In this document: positions 52,126 through 61,532 of the stretch, one piece after another | Layout: each line of letters starts with the position of its first letter | How positions within the stretch are numbered: the first letter of the stretch is position 1 | Origin: Thermoplasmatota archaeon | Lineage (GTDB): Archaea > Thermoplasmatota > Thermoplasmata > Lutacidiplasmatales > JAMCUS01 | DNA length: 64,000 bases | Direction: 5' to 3' | Assembly: GCA_023379385.1 (NCBI GenBank) | Contig: JAMCUS010000013.1 | Span: 1 to 64,000 of the forward strand | Program-made: the position numbers and the translations under genes | The notes under the pieces: generated by a model | What the model was told of the DNA's origin: nothing | Database searches by the model: none | Seen by the model: only the letters and a program-made list of their open reading frames with translations

Positions 52126-54606
52126 GTGAATTCTACTGATTATACTGTTGCAGGAAATGTATCTAACAAATCCATTGAAAAGGAGTTGAAACATTCATAC
52201 ATAGACTATGCAATGAGCGTAATTGTAGGAAGAGCACTACCACTTGTTCTTGATGGCTTAAAACCTGTTCACAGAAGGATTCTGTATTCAATGTATGAAA
52301 GTAACACGACACATGATAAACCATATAAAAAATCTGCAAGAACTGTCGGTGACGTACTGGGTAAATTTCATCCCCATGGTGATACAGCTGTATATGATGC
52401 CCTGGTCAGAATGGCACAACCTTTTTCCATGAGGTATCCGCTCATAGATGGTCAGGGTAATTTTGGATCCGTGGATGGAGATAATGCTGCGGCAATGCGT
52501 TATACTGAAGCAAGATTGACTGAATTTGCTGAAGAATTGCTGGAAGATATAGATAAAGGCACCGTAGGATGGATTGATAATTTTGATAACAGTCTGAAGG
52601 AACCGCTGTATCTTCCCTCCAAGGTACCGAATTTGCTGTTAAATGGTTCCTCCGGTATCGCCGTAGGTATGGCAACACAGATGGCACCCCATAATATTGT
52701 TGAAGTTATCAACGTTATATTGAAATATTTGGATAATGAAAATCTTGGTATTGATGATATTTTACAAATTATGCCAGGCCCTGATTTTCCTACTGGAGGC
52801 ATTATATACGGTAGAGCTGGCATAATAAGCTATTACAGGACTGGCAAAGGCACATTAACAGTCAGATCAAAAATAGAGGTTACAAAGCGTAAGGATAGAA
52901 CTATCCTTGTTATAAAGGAGATTCCATATTCTCTTAATAAATCCAATCTCATTGAGAGTATCGTTACCGCTATAAGAGAGGATAAGGTACTGGGTATACA
53001 GGATGTACGAGATGAATCTGACAGAGATGGTATACACATTGTTATTGAGTTAAAGAGGAGCAGTAATCCTGATATTGTTATTAATCAATTATATAAGCAT
53101 ACAAGAATAGAATACAGTTTTGGTGTGAACAATGTTGTTCTTGTAGATGGTAAACCAGTAATGCTTACTATCCTTGATCTGGTAAAACTATACGTAAAGC
53201 ACAGGACTGATGTCGTCGTAAAAAGATCTGAATATACACTGAAAAAGGATAAAGAGAGGTTGAATATCCTTGATGGACTTACCATTGCAATAAATAATAT
53301 TGACGAAGTTATATCAATCATAAAAAAATCAAGAGATACAGCCGAGGCAAGATTGAAATTAAAAGAAAAATATCTTATGAATGAAGAGCAGGTCAAGGCC
53401 ATTATGGAGATGAGGTTGCAGCGGTTAACTGCTCTTGAAGTTGAATCCATAAAAAAAGAGGTATCTGATATTAAAAATGATATTGTTAAATTAGAAACAA
53501 TTTTAGGCAGTGTTGGTGAGCAGCATAAAATTATAAAAGAGGAACTTAACTATCTTTCCAGGAAATACGGAGATAAGCGGAGGACTGAGATAGCTGAAAG
53601 GGGTGAAGAGCTTCTTGAGGAGGACCTTATTCCCAATATAAAAAATTTTGTTATTTTGACTGAGAACAACTACATCAAAAGAATACCTCTCTCCCTTTAT
53701 AAAGAACAGAACAGAGGTGGCCATGGCTCAAGAACCATGGATATGAAAAAGGAGGACGCAATTCACAGAACCATAAATGCGTATAGCCATGACAACCTGC
53801 TGCTGTTTTCCAGTACAGGGAAGGTATACCACTTTAAATGTTATAATATTCCCGAAGGTTCCAAGCAATCCAGAGGCAAGCCAATCGTTCAGTTAATTCC
53901 ATCCATAGCTGAAAATGAGAAAATTGAAGCCGTAATCCCTGTTTCTGAGATGCATGATGATAAAATAGCACTTTTATTTTCAACAGCCAAAGGCGTTGTT
54001 AAAACCACTGTTCTCAATCAATTTAAAAATATACGGGCATCCGGTATAAGAGCTATAAAGTTAGACCCTGATGATAGAATAATATCGATAAAATCTTTTA
54101 ATACTGATAAAGAAGCAAATGTGTTTATAGCTACAAGGTTGGGGTTAGCCATTCGATTCAATGTCAATAATTTAAGGCTTATGGGTAGAGCCACAAGAGG
54201 CGTAAGAGGTATACGATTGAATGCCGGTGATGAAGTGGTCCTTGCGGAGATTACAGAGGATTCAGACTATCTACTTGCTGTAACAACCAATGGATATGGT
54301 AAAAGAACAGCTGTATCCACCTATAGAAAGGTTCATAGAGGTGGAAAGGGAGTTAAAACAATCAAATTAACAGATAAAAATGGCAAAATAGCAGGCATAC
54401 AGATCGTTAATGACGTTCATGATGTTATTCTCTCTACCAAAAATGGAAAATCGTTGAGGAGTGCGGGGAAATCAATAAGAATAATGAGCAGAAATACAAT
54501 TGGGGTACGGTTGATGAAAATAGATCCTGATGACTATATTGTGAGCATCTCCATAGATCAACCAGATACAGAAAATAAAGATGATTTATTAAATAAATCA
54601 TCTTAA
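52126..54606 (+). CDS. gyrA: DNA gyrase subunit A
   Basis: 826 residues from GTG 52126, with ggtga five bases before it (the GTG at 52117 lies on the SD itself). Type IIA topoisomerase breakage-reunion subunit: [16 protein letters not shown] and DGLKPVHRR at the N terminus, active-site Tyr126 in [11 protein letters not shown], the coiled-coil with [11 protein letters not shown], and a C-terminal six-bladed pinwheel. A degenerate GyrA box reads VHRGGKGVK, which favours gyrase over topoisomerase IV. Thermoplasmatales have bacterial-type gyrase. gyrB is not next to it here, although the two are often neighbours. Confidence 0.93.
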   Translation: MNSTDYTVAGNVSNKSIEKELKHSYIDYAMSVIVGRALPLVLDGLKPVHRRILYSMYESNTTHDKPYKKSARTVGDVLGKFHPHGDTAVYDALVRMAQPFSMRYPLIDGQGNFGSVDGDNAAAMRYTEARLTEFAEELLEDIDKGTVGWIDNFDNSLKEPLYLPSKVPNLLLNGSSGIAVGMATQMAPHNIVEVINVILKYLDNENLGIDDILQIMPGPDFPTGGIIYGRAGIISYYRTGKGTLTVRSKIEVTKRKDRTILVIKEIPYSLNKSNLIESIVTAIREDKVLGIQDVRDESDRDGIHIVIELKRSSNPDIVINQLYKHTRIEYSFGVNNVVLVDGKPVMLTILDLVKLYVKHRTDVVVKRSEYTLKKDKERLNILDGLTIAINNIDEVISIIKKSRDTAEARLKLKEKYLMNEEQVKAIMEMRLQRLTALEVESIKKEVSDIKNDIVKLETILGSVGEQHKIIKEELNYLSRKYGDKRRTEIAERGEELLEEDLIPNIKNFVILTENNYIKRIPLSLYKEQNRGGHGSRTMDMKKEDAIHRTINAYSHDNLLLFSSTGKVYHFKCYNIPEGSKQSRGKPIVQLIPSIAENEKIEAVIPVSEMHDDKIALLFSTAKGVVKTTVLNQFKNIRASGIRAIKLDPDDRIISIKSFNTDKEANVFIATRLGLAIRFNVNNLRLMGRATRGVRGIRLNAGDEVVLAEITEDSDYLLAVTTNGYGKRTAVSTYRKVHRGGKGVKTIKLTDKNGKIAGIQIVNDVHDVILSTKNGKSLRSAGKSIRIMSRNTIGVRLMKIDPDDYIVSISIDQPDTENKDDLLNKSS

Positions 54607-54723
54607 TTTATTATTTATATTTGATATATATATATATATTTGTAGTTTTGTGGTAGCAATTTTGTGGTATATTAACCATAACGAATATATACAACAACAT
54701 GAACTATATAATTATTGATAATT

Positions 54724-56001
54724 ATGAAGAGGCATCATAAACGTTATAAGCGAAAGAGTGCCGTTTCTGATATTCTTGGCAATATTCTCATATTGGCTAT
54801 AACTGTTACTCTGTTCAGCACGCTATTTTACTGGGTCAGCACTATACCATCTCCACCACCCTCTATAAAAGCAGATTTTTATACACAGCTGGGATTGAAG
54901 CAGTTGAATAATGGTAATGTAGAGCTTACCTATATTCACATAATAGATATTGGAGGCAATGCACTGTACAACAGCGGTACGATCATATATATAAGCTATG
55001 AGAACACGCCACAGTATAATAATCACTACACCATTACAGATGGTGGAATAACCAGCGGAACCTGGACGCCTGGAGAGACGTGGGTACTCACTCTACCTAC
55101 CCCTATCACCAATCCCGGTTCGGTAACGACATCCATTATAGATACTTCAAAAAACGTTCTTGTATGGAGTAACCAGGATCCAGCAACCGATGTAAATTTA
55201 CCACCACAGATCCTTAGCATAGGCACAAGTCCAGGTGGTGCTATAGCAATCAATTCGCAGTTTTATGTATGGGCAAAAGTGATAAACCCCAATACCAACA
55301 GTGGTACCCTGACAGTCTCGGTTACCTTGCCTGTTCTGAGCAGTACGCCCTATACCATGACTTATTCAACCACCCTCCAGGAATATATAAGTTCCGCAAT
55401 AAATGCACCCTCTACACCGGAAACCATATCCGGATTTGTGAATGCAACAACCACCATAGGGTTGAGCACAACCGCAGTCATATCGATTAATTTTATACAG
55501 CCCTTCTACGGACAGCCAGATCTGGTTTTTGGGGGACAGAGTGAAGGTTGGTATTGGATTTATTACATTGGTCTTCCTTACAGTATTGATTATAGCTTCA
55601 GCCAACCTATTGGAGTTACAATCTCTATAGGTAGTATACTATCTAGTAGTACTACTGTGATTACTACCCTGACAGTTAATGGAGAGGTTGTTAATACAGG
55701 CAGTGCTCCTGCACAGGATGTTGCTGTATGGATAAATGGAACAGCTACGAATGATCATTATCATCCTCCAACTACTGGAACTGTCAATTACAACGATTCA
55801 TCTGCCAACGTAGCACCCACGGGACGAACTACTTTTACGTTCTCGGTAGACGTTTATACAGTGGAGACCTCTAAAAATGCTTATTCTGGAACTGTAGCTA
55901 TATCTATTTATATAACATATTGGGGCTACAATACAGCTGGAAACTTTGTTGAATATCCTCCGTTAACAGGTTCTGTCACATTGACAGCTACTCCTGTGTA
56001 G
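54724..56001 (+). CDS. Type IV pilin-like (archaeal Pilin_N) surface protein
   Basis: 425 residues from ATG 54724. The N terminus (basic HHKRYKRKSA, then VSDILGNILILAITVTLFS and a short hydrophobic stretch) is a class III signal: processing by the prepilin peptidase is expected near the K-S-A junction, leaving the hydrophobic helix for filament assembly. The rest is beta-rich with CARDB-like segments (GEVVNTGSAPAQDVAVWING) and sequons. At 425 residues it is much longer than a normal pilin (about 120-200), so it may be an adhesin or tip subunit. It is followed after 50 bp by a large PQQ-like surface protein. Confidence 0.8.
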   Translation: MKRHHKRYKRKSAVSDILGNILILAITVTLFSTLFYWVSTIPSPPPSIKADFYTQLGLKQLNNGNVELTYIHIIDIGGNALYNSGTIIYISYENTPQYNNHYTITDGGITSGTWTPGETWVLTLPTPITNPGSVTTSIIDTSKNVLVWSNQDPATDVNLPPQILSIGTSPGGAIAINSQFYVWAKVINPNTNSGTLTVSVTLPVLSSTPYTMTYSTTLQEYISSAINAPSTPETISGFVNATTTIGLSTTAVISINFIQPFYGQPDLVFGGQSEGWYWIYYIGLPYSIDYSFSQPIGVTISIGSILSSSTTVITTLTVNGEVVNTGSAPAQDVAVWINGTATNDHYHPPTTGTVNYNDSSANVAPTGRTTFTFSVDVYTVETSKNAYSGTVAISIYITYWGYNTAGNFVEYPPLTGSVTLTATPV

Positions 56002-56051
56002 TGACGTGAGTGAGAATACATTGGAAAATATTTATGTAGAAATATATTGAT

Positions 56052-58889
56052 ATGGTATTGGCAATGATAAGGTGGTATGCATTGGGTTTAAAAAATAAGC
56101 TATATCTTGTTATAACAATAATTACCTTGCTGACTCTCTCTTTATCGGGGTTAAGTGTAAAGGGAGCTTCTTTGCAGGGTGCAAATGTTAAAACATTGTG
56201 GAGTGTTCCCGCAGGCAGTAACTCTCTGAACATAACAGCCGCGGGAAATGTGCTGAATAACGGCTACATGTCTTTTGTGGTGGTAAATAACTCTCAATAT
56301 GGAAGTGAGATCTCTCTTGTAAACGGGCATAACGGAGATGTTATGTGGAATGTGAGCAGTGCAATTATCACGGAATATATGGTGGTAAACATATCTGCTA
56401 CCTTGAGAGGATTGTTAACGTTAACAGATACTGGATATCTGACACTTTATAATCTTGTCAACGGAACGACGATATATCACAGATATTCAGTAAATACTGC
56501 TAAATATCAAAATGGAGATAATTTTATTATAGAGAAGAGTGAAAACGGATTATTGGTATATGTTCTGTCGGAGGAATCAATCAACTCAAGCGAATCCACA
56601 GGTGTAAATGAATATCTGATAAAGGCCAGTGCGTTAAATATATATAATGGAACATTTTTATGGAATATCTCGTACCCGTTCGCGGATGAATATCCCGTCT
56701 CGTTGTATAATATAATATATCCATTGCCATCAATCCCTGGATTACCATCAGGTGGTGTATTGATCTTCCCTACCTACATGAAAAATGGAAGCATATCATC
56801 GTATATTAATCTGTACAACAGCAATGGAAACCTTGTCTGGAATGTGAGCAGTTATATTTCAGGTTCATTACAATCTGTATCAATTGGAAATTACTATTAC
56901 AGCAATTCTTATAGCATTGCATATACCACCACAAATGGAAGTGGTAGCCTTGCAGTGATTGGCATAACCAACGGGACACTTCAGTACAGTAAAAAAATTC
57001 CCTATATAACACCTATTCTCAATCAGCTTGTCAGTGTATACAACTTTGAGATAAATGAGCATACTCTACCGCTGAGTTATACAGGTATTACGTTACAAAG
57101 TTCAGAAGGATCCTCCTATTTGCTAGCAGAATACATTGGAATTGTTCCATCCTCAACAGGAAAATCTTTACCAAATTCGTTGGTAGCTCTGGATATAGCA
57201 AACAATACCGTTGCATGGAGGACTTTTTTACCGGGTACTGTATCCATCTACACCTTTAATTATGCAATAATACCTTCAACACTTACAGATGGGGTAACGG
57301 AGATCATAGCTGTAACGCCAGTCTTGAACTACGTATATGGTATATCTGCTGGTACAAGTGGCAATGCTACATGGAGATTAAATTATAATTTTAAAGAATC
57401 CCTTAACTATTTCTATGCACTTTCATACGATCCGAGTTTGTACACAATAAACGGCAAACTTTCATTTATAACTGCAAGCTATATGGGCTTTAACCACTAT
57501 AACCTATCTTTCTATAATGGTATTAACGGAACATTAATGTTTAACAGAACGTTATCTGTTTCATTAATTTTTAGCTATATGGAGATCATGCCTCTATCCT
57601 ATCTGTCAACCTCGGAATCCTATGCGTTCATGGGTATAGCAGAATCTCACGGTACATATAAAGATTTTATAGATGGCTTTGATGGTAATGGATCAACTAT
57701 ATTCTCATTAAATACAACCGGTAATTTAGAATTGATAAACGGAACAAGTTACTATAGCTATTTTTACCCAGGCTTACATAATGGACAGTTGACTGATAAT
57801 GGTAAAATAGACAATTTTATAATGTACAATTCAGAGAAAATTTACGCAATGGAGCTTAATGTAAGTAATGTCACTCCTTTGAAAATTTTAAATTTTACAT
57901 CTGTTAATGAATCAGGCATTGCACCATTAAGCGATGCATTTTATGTAAATGTGACCGGTGGCATTGCGCCTTATAACTACACATGGAGTGTTAATGGTGT
58001 GGTTTACAGTGTAACCACAGCACCCTATTACAATCACAGTTTTACGGTGTCAGGCATATACAACGTATCTGTGATGGTAAAGGATACAGTTGGCAATGTT
58101 GCCAATAGCAACAATATAATGGTAATCGTAAAATCATCCAATAGCAGTAGCAACAGCACATCAAGGTACTACCTTATAGAAGGTATGGTTAAGAATTCAG
58201 GTGGACTTCCTGTAAGTGGGGTAAGCATAGAGGCAAGTACTGGTAATGTAACCACTTCACTATCCGATGGAGAATTCTTAATATATCTGCCGAATGGTAC
58301 ATGGGTGTTAACCTTCATTAAGACTGGATATGACACAGTAACAACCAATATAACAGTCAAAGGTGGATATTCTGGTGGCATATACGTAGCAAAGATGAAT
58401 AGCAGTAATGTAACATCTGTGACTACAGGGAGCAGTGTAAACAAACTCATGGATATGTACTATGTTATAATACCTGTGATAGTAATCGTAATGGTTATTC
58501 TGATCTATCTATTTGTAATCAGTAGAAAAGAGGAGAATAAAATAAATTTCGCAGATGGATCTGCTGGAAAAGTTGTTAGCAATAGAGATAAAACTGTAAA
58601 AAAGACTGAAGTAAAAAAAGTAAAAGATAACAGACCAGTAAAAAGAAGCGTAAATGAACTCAATAAAAATAGTGACAGGCATGTAAAGGTGAATAATACA
58701 AAGGTTGTAAAAGGAGAAGTAAAAACCGAAAGTAGCAGAGGTGAAGAAAAGAGGGTGGTGAAGAATAAGGTGACTAAAAAAACAAAGGAATGCCCCACAT
58801 GTGGTGAAGTACTACCATATGAATCTGAAAAATGTACTTCATGTGGGGAGCAGTTTACGGTTGTTGTACGAAAAGGAATTAATCCGTAG
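56052..58889 (+). CDS. Large surface protein: beta-propeller, PKD-like, Cna-B-like, TM, zinc ribbon
   Basis: 945 residues. N-terminal signal/TM (LYLVITIITLLTLSLSGLSV). Residues about 50-610: repeated beta motifs of PQQ-propeller type (NGHNGDVMWNVSS, NIYNGTFLWNISY, NGTLMFNRTL). About 625-700: a PKD-like domain (GIAPLSDAFYVNVTGGIAPY...FTVSGIYNVSVMVKD). About 712-785: a carboxypeptidase-regulatory/Cna-B-like domain. Then a TM (YYVIIPVIVIVMVILIYLFV), a Lys-rich cytoplasmic linker and a C-terminal zinc ribbon (CPTCG...CTSCG). The combination of extracellular sensor-like domains with a cytoplasmic zinc ribbon is unusual. A paralogue starts at 61533. Many NxS/T sequons. A TnpB relic abuts the stop codon. 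Confidence 0.82.
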   Translation: MVLAMIRWYALGLKNKLYLVITIITLLTLSLSGLSVKGASLQGANVKTLWSVPAGSNSLNITAAGNVLNNGYMSFVVVNNSQYGSEISLVNGHNGDVMWNVSSAIITEYMVVNISATLRGLLTLTDTGYLTLYNLVNGTTIYHRYSVNTAKYQNGDNFIIEKSENGLLVYVLSEESINSSESTGVNEYLIKASALNIYNGTFLWNISYPFADEYPVSLYNIIYPLPSIPGLPSGGVLIFPTYMKNGSISSYINLYNSNGNLVWNVSSYISGSLQSVSIGNYYYSNSYSIAYTTTNGSGSLAVIGITNGTLQYSKKIPYITPILNQLVSVYNFEINEHTLPLSYTGITLQSSEGSSYLLAEYIGIVPSSTGKSLPNSLVALDIANNTVAWRTFLPGTVSIYTFNYAIIPSTLTDGVTEIIAVTPVLNYVYGISAGTSGNATWRLNYNFKESLNYFYALSYDPSLYTINGKLSFITASYMGFNHYNLSFYNGINGTLMFNRTLSVSLIFSYMEIMPLSYLSTSESYAFMGIAESHGTYKDFIDGFDGNGSTIFSLNTTGNLELINGTSYYSYFYPGLHNGQLTDNGKIDNFIMYNSEKIYAMELNVSNVTPLKILNFTSVNESGIAPLSDAFYVNVTGGIAPYNYTWSVNGVVYSVTTAPYYNHSFTVSGIYNVSVMVKDTVGNVANSNNIMVIVKSSNSSSNSTSRYYLIEGMVKNSGGLPVSGVSIEASTGNVTTSLSDGEFLIYLPNGTWVLTFIKTGYDTVTTNITVKGGYSGGIYVAKMNSSNVTSVTTGSSVNKLMDMYYVIIPVIVIVMVILIYLFVISRKEENKINFADGSAGKVVSNRDKTVKKTEVKKVKDNRPVKRSVNELNKNSDRHVKVNNTKVVKGEVKTESSRGEEKRVVKNKVTKKTKECPTCGEVLPYESEKCTSCGEQFTVVVRKGINP

Positions 58890-58892
58890 AGA

Positions 58893-59155
58893 ATGGAGTG
58901 AACTCCCCCTCAGTTAAAGTTATGGTGCCTCCTATATATCATTCCCACTTGCACATCTTTACGATGTGTAGAGGTCAGAGCCATCACAACCTTTTTATTC
59001 GCTATGATAAGAGACATCCATACGTTCCGTATGTACATCTATCTTATATTCAATACAGTGTTAAGGTTTCTATCCATTACCAATTCACAGTTACCACATC
59101 TATGAATTCTCGTGGATAAGTCTTTCCTTAGCACCACGCCACAGGTTGAGCATAA
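58893..59155 (-). pseudogene. tnpB: TnpB (IS200/IS605) C-terminal remnant, minus strand
   Basis: On the minus strand from about 59155: LCSTCGVVLRKDLSTRIH, then CGNCELVMDRNLN and NIR, with a stop at 59039-59041. It has the zinc ribbon and D-x-(N/D)-x-N motif of TnpB and closely resembles the relic at 23238. Downstream (58893-58940) the sequence ccataactttaactgagggggagttcac resembles the IS605 right end. RuvC-I/II regions are missing; dead element. The remaining bases to 59291 are the promoter region of the next gene. Confidence 0.75.
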
Positions 59156-59291
59156 TTTTTACAGTAACGAATAGGTTTGTTAATAACTTTCTATATTATG
59201 TCCTGTAAATTTTAATCAATATACATGTCTAAAAGAGTTTAAATATATGGACAATATATAAAGATTGTTAACAACTAGAGGTGTTATATAA

Positions 59292-59957
59292 TTGGTTGAA
59301 AATACTGAGGTAGATCGTATACTTCAGGTAGTAAGCAATCCCATAAGACGCAGGATTCTCATGAGGCTTGTGGAAAGCAGTGCATATCCATTACAGTTAG
59401 CAAAGGATCTCAGAGTTAGTCAGCAATCAATATCAAAACATCTTAAAATTCTTGAAAAAAACGAAGTTGTGAAGTCTCATATTGAAAAATCTAAAAGTGG
59501 AGGGCCAAAAAGAAAATATTACACGTTATCAAAAACAATATCCATGTATATAGATATAACCCCAAAATCATTTTTTATGAAAAATCTTTCTGATAAAATT
59601 ACAACCTCTGATGAGTTATATAAAACATTTATAAATGAATTAAAGGAGATAGAAAAGATAAATACAAATGAGGAAAAGGTAAAAAAATTAAGTATGTTAT
59701 CAGAGGTAATAAATAAAGAACTTAATGATCTAAGCTATAAACACAGAGATTTAACATCTATAAAAAATGAAATAAACAAATATACTGAAGAAATTATTAA
59801 TGAGGTCTATGAAGCAGATAGCCTGGAACATCGCATTATGTGGTATATGGTTGATGATTGTAGTGTTACCGTTGATGAATTGTCTGAAATGCTTGATTTA
59901 AGGGAAAAAGATATAAAAGATATTTGGAATATCCTTATGAATAAATTTTTTAGATAA
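59292..59957 (+). CDS. ArsR-type winged-helix regulator with long helical C terminus
   Basis: 221 residues from a TTG at 59292 (VENTEVDRILQVVSNPIRRR is the classic ArsR opening). Winged helix: SNPIRRRILMRLVESSAYPL, recognition helix VSQQSISKHLKILEKNEVV, wing GGPKRKYYTLSKT. The following 130 residues are charged helices, probably coiled coil, with a final HTH-like segment (VTVDELSEMLDLREKDIKDIW). No metal-binding Cys pair, so it is not a metal sensor. It lies 13 bp before rpoK and may be co-transcribed with it. Confidence 0.85.
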   Translation: MVENTEVDRILQVVSNPIRRRILMRLVESSAYPLQLAKDLRVSQQSISKHLKILEKNEVVKSHIEKSKSGGPKRKYYTLSKTISMYIDITPKSFFMKNLSDKITTSDELYKTFINELKEIEKINTNEEKVKKLSMLSEVINKELNDLSYKHRDLTSIKNEINKYTEEIINEVYEADSLEHRIMWYMVDDCSVTVDELSEMLDLREKDIKDIWNILMNKFFR

Positions 59958-59970
59958 GAGGTTGTTTTAA

Positions 59971-60156
59971 ATGAAAATATATACACGATTTGAAGAAGCT
60001 AGAATTATTGGTGCCAGAGCTCTGCAACTGGCCTTTGGTGCACCACCGTTGACCAAGATTGAGAATGAAATAGTAGATCCACTGGTTATTGCTGAAATTG
60101 AATTTGAAAGAGATGTATTGCCCATAACTGTAAAGAGAGTGATGCATGGAGTTTGA
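59971..60156 (+). CDS. rpoK: RNA polymerase subunit K (omega homologue)
   Basis: 61 residues. The diagnostic [22 protein letters not shown] is followed by [21 protein letters not shown], the complete RpoK core; it lacks the acidic N-terminal extension of eukaryotic Rpb6. It helps assemble and stabilise the polymerase. It overlaps the next gene by 11 bp. Confidence 0.95.
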   Translation: MKIYTRFEEARIIGARALQLAFGAPPLTKIENEIVDPLVIAEIEFERDVLPITVKRVMHGV

Positions 60157-60628
60157 AGTCGTACCTATTAACAAAGAGGAAAATATCAATATTATACTGG
60201 GGCAATCCCATTTTATAAAAACAGTTGAAGATATATATACTGCTCTCAAGGTCCATTTACCTGGAAGTAATTTTTCAGTTTCTTTTTGTGAGGCATCTGG
60301 TGATAGAAAAATAAGATATGAAGGTAACGATAATGAGCTGATAAAGTTCACAAATGAAATTGCCAGATCCATTGGTGCGGGTCATAGCTTTGTTATCGCA
60401 ATAAAGAATGGTTATCCAATATCTGTGTTGACTGAATTAAAAATGTTACCTGAGGTATGTAGAATTTATGCAGCAGGTGGTAATCCCATGAAGGTTATTG
60501 TTGCAGAAGAAGGGGATCAAAGAGCAGTACTGGGTGTATTTGATGGATTTACACCCCTTGGAATTGAGACAGGAGATGAAATTGCTAAAAGAAGGGAGTT
60601 TCTTGTAAAGATAGGATACAAGCTATAG
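60146..60628 (+). CDS. Adenosine-specific kinase family protein (COG1839)
   Basis: 160 residues, the usual length of this small cytoplasmic family. Typical features: [64 protein letters not shown] [17 protein letters not shown], and [15 protein letters not shown] at the end. The family was annotated from a structure with adenosine/AMP binding; the physiological reaction is poorly established. It overlaps rpoK by 11 bp. Confidence 0.85.
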   Translation: MEFEVVPINKEENINIILGQSHFIKTVEDIYTALKVHLPGSNFSVSFCEASGDRKIRYEGNDNELIKFTNEIARSIGAGHSFVIAIKNGYPISVLTELKMLPEVCRIYAAGGNPMKVIVAEEGDQRAVLGVFDGFTPLGIETGDEIAKRREFLVKIGYKL

Positions 60629-60691
60629 ATCTGTCAATCATAATCAATGAAAATGGATCTATTATTTTAAATTAAAGAATTATTCAATACA

Positions 60692-61231
60692 ATGATCTAT
60701 TCAACTGAAATATTGATACCCGCTGTCATTACTACGATTCTTGTAATATCGTGGGTTTACTTTGCTATTTATATAAAAAAAATAAAGGAGGTAGCTATTG
60801 AAAGAGCCTACCAGAAATTTGAACAATGGAAAGAGGAAGCGATGGAAAAAGACCTTGACCTGTATAAAAAAAAGATTGACGAAACCCTGAATGAAAAATA
60901 TAATTCTATGCTTGAATCATGGAAATTTAAGGTTGAAAGGGATATTAGAGACGACGCCATAAAGCGTTCCAAAAGCAGCATGATGGGACACATAAGCGAG
61001 CAGTTTGCACCCTACATGGCTTTTGAAAAATATAATCTTTCGCCGGCTGATGCCAGATTTCTTGGAAGTCCCATTGATTTCGTGGTGTTTAATGGAAGTT
61101 CTTTAGGAACCATTGATTCAATATTTTTTGTAGAAGTTAAAAGTGGTGATTCCATGCTTACAGGCAAAGAAAAAACACTGAAAGAGGCTGTGGATAAAGG
61201 AAAAGTGAAATGGATAAAAATCAATATTTAG
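60692..61231 (+). CDS. Membrane-tethered Holliday-junction-resolvase-like nuclease (COG4741)
   Basis: 179 residues. N-terminal TM (LIPAVITTILVISWVYFAIYI), a charged coiled coil (about 30-100), then a restriction-endonuclease-like core: G-S-P-I-D-F-V-V-F with the Asp, and F-V-E-V-K-S-G with the E-x-K active-site motif. Family knowledge: predicted endonucleases distantly related to archaeal Hjc. Membrane tethering of a DNA nuclease fold is odd and suggests action on incoming or segregating DNA; that is inference. Confidence 0.8.
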   Translation: MIYSTEILIPAVITTILVISWVYFAIYIKKIKEVAIERAYQKFEQWKEEAMEKDLDLYKKKIDETLNEKYNSMLESWKFKVERDIRDDAIKRSKSSMMGHISEQFAPYMAFEKYNLSPADARFLGSPIDFVVFNGSSLGTIDSIFFVEVKSGDSMLTGKEKTLKEAVDKGKVKWIKINI

Positions 61232-61334
61232 GATCTGTTAAATAATAATGTCTTTGCCAATTTTTATAAAAATAGCAAACTGCATCTATTTATTAGCAAA
61301 TTAGAAATATACAAATCATATAATCTTCATATAT

Positions 61335-61434
61335 GCTCCCGTAGTGTAGTGGTCAAACATCGAGGCCTCTCGAGGTTTCTGGAGACAGTCTCGGCCCCGG
61401 GTTCAAAGCTATGTTGAAAATCCCGGCGGGAGCA
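61335..61434 (+). tRNA. tRNA-Glu (CUC) with two introns
   Basis: Acceptor GCTCCCG pairs with CGGGAGC. Anticodon stem GAGGC (61362-61366) pairs with GTCTC (61388-61392) once 61374-61387 (ggtttctggagaca, 14 nt) is removed. This leaves the loop CTCTCGA with anticodon CUC. A one-base shift (37/38, the canonical site) gives the same mature sequence. The T arm is CCGGG-TTCAAA-(13 nt, 61408-61420)-T-CCCGG; removing gctatgttgaaaa restores TTCAAAT. Both introns fold as 4-bp helix plus 3-nt bulge structures (TCTC/GAGA; TTCA/TGAA). Confidence 0.92.
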
Positions 61435-61532
61435 GTAGTTTATGTATTTAATTTAGAGCTGATGAAATTAGATATTTGAAAAAATGTGTAATGGGAAATG
61501 TTTATTATATAGAATGCAAATAAACATTACAT

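Noticed and set aside
52126..54606. Topoisomerase IV ParC instead of GyrA
   Set aside because: The six-bladed C-terminal domain with a recognisable though degenerate GyrA box (HRGGKG) and the occurrence of gyrase in this archaeal group favour GyrA.
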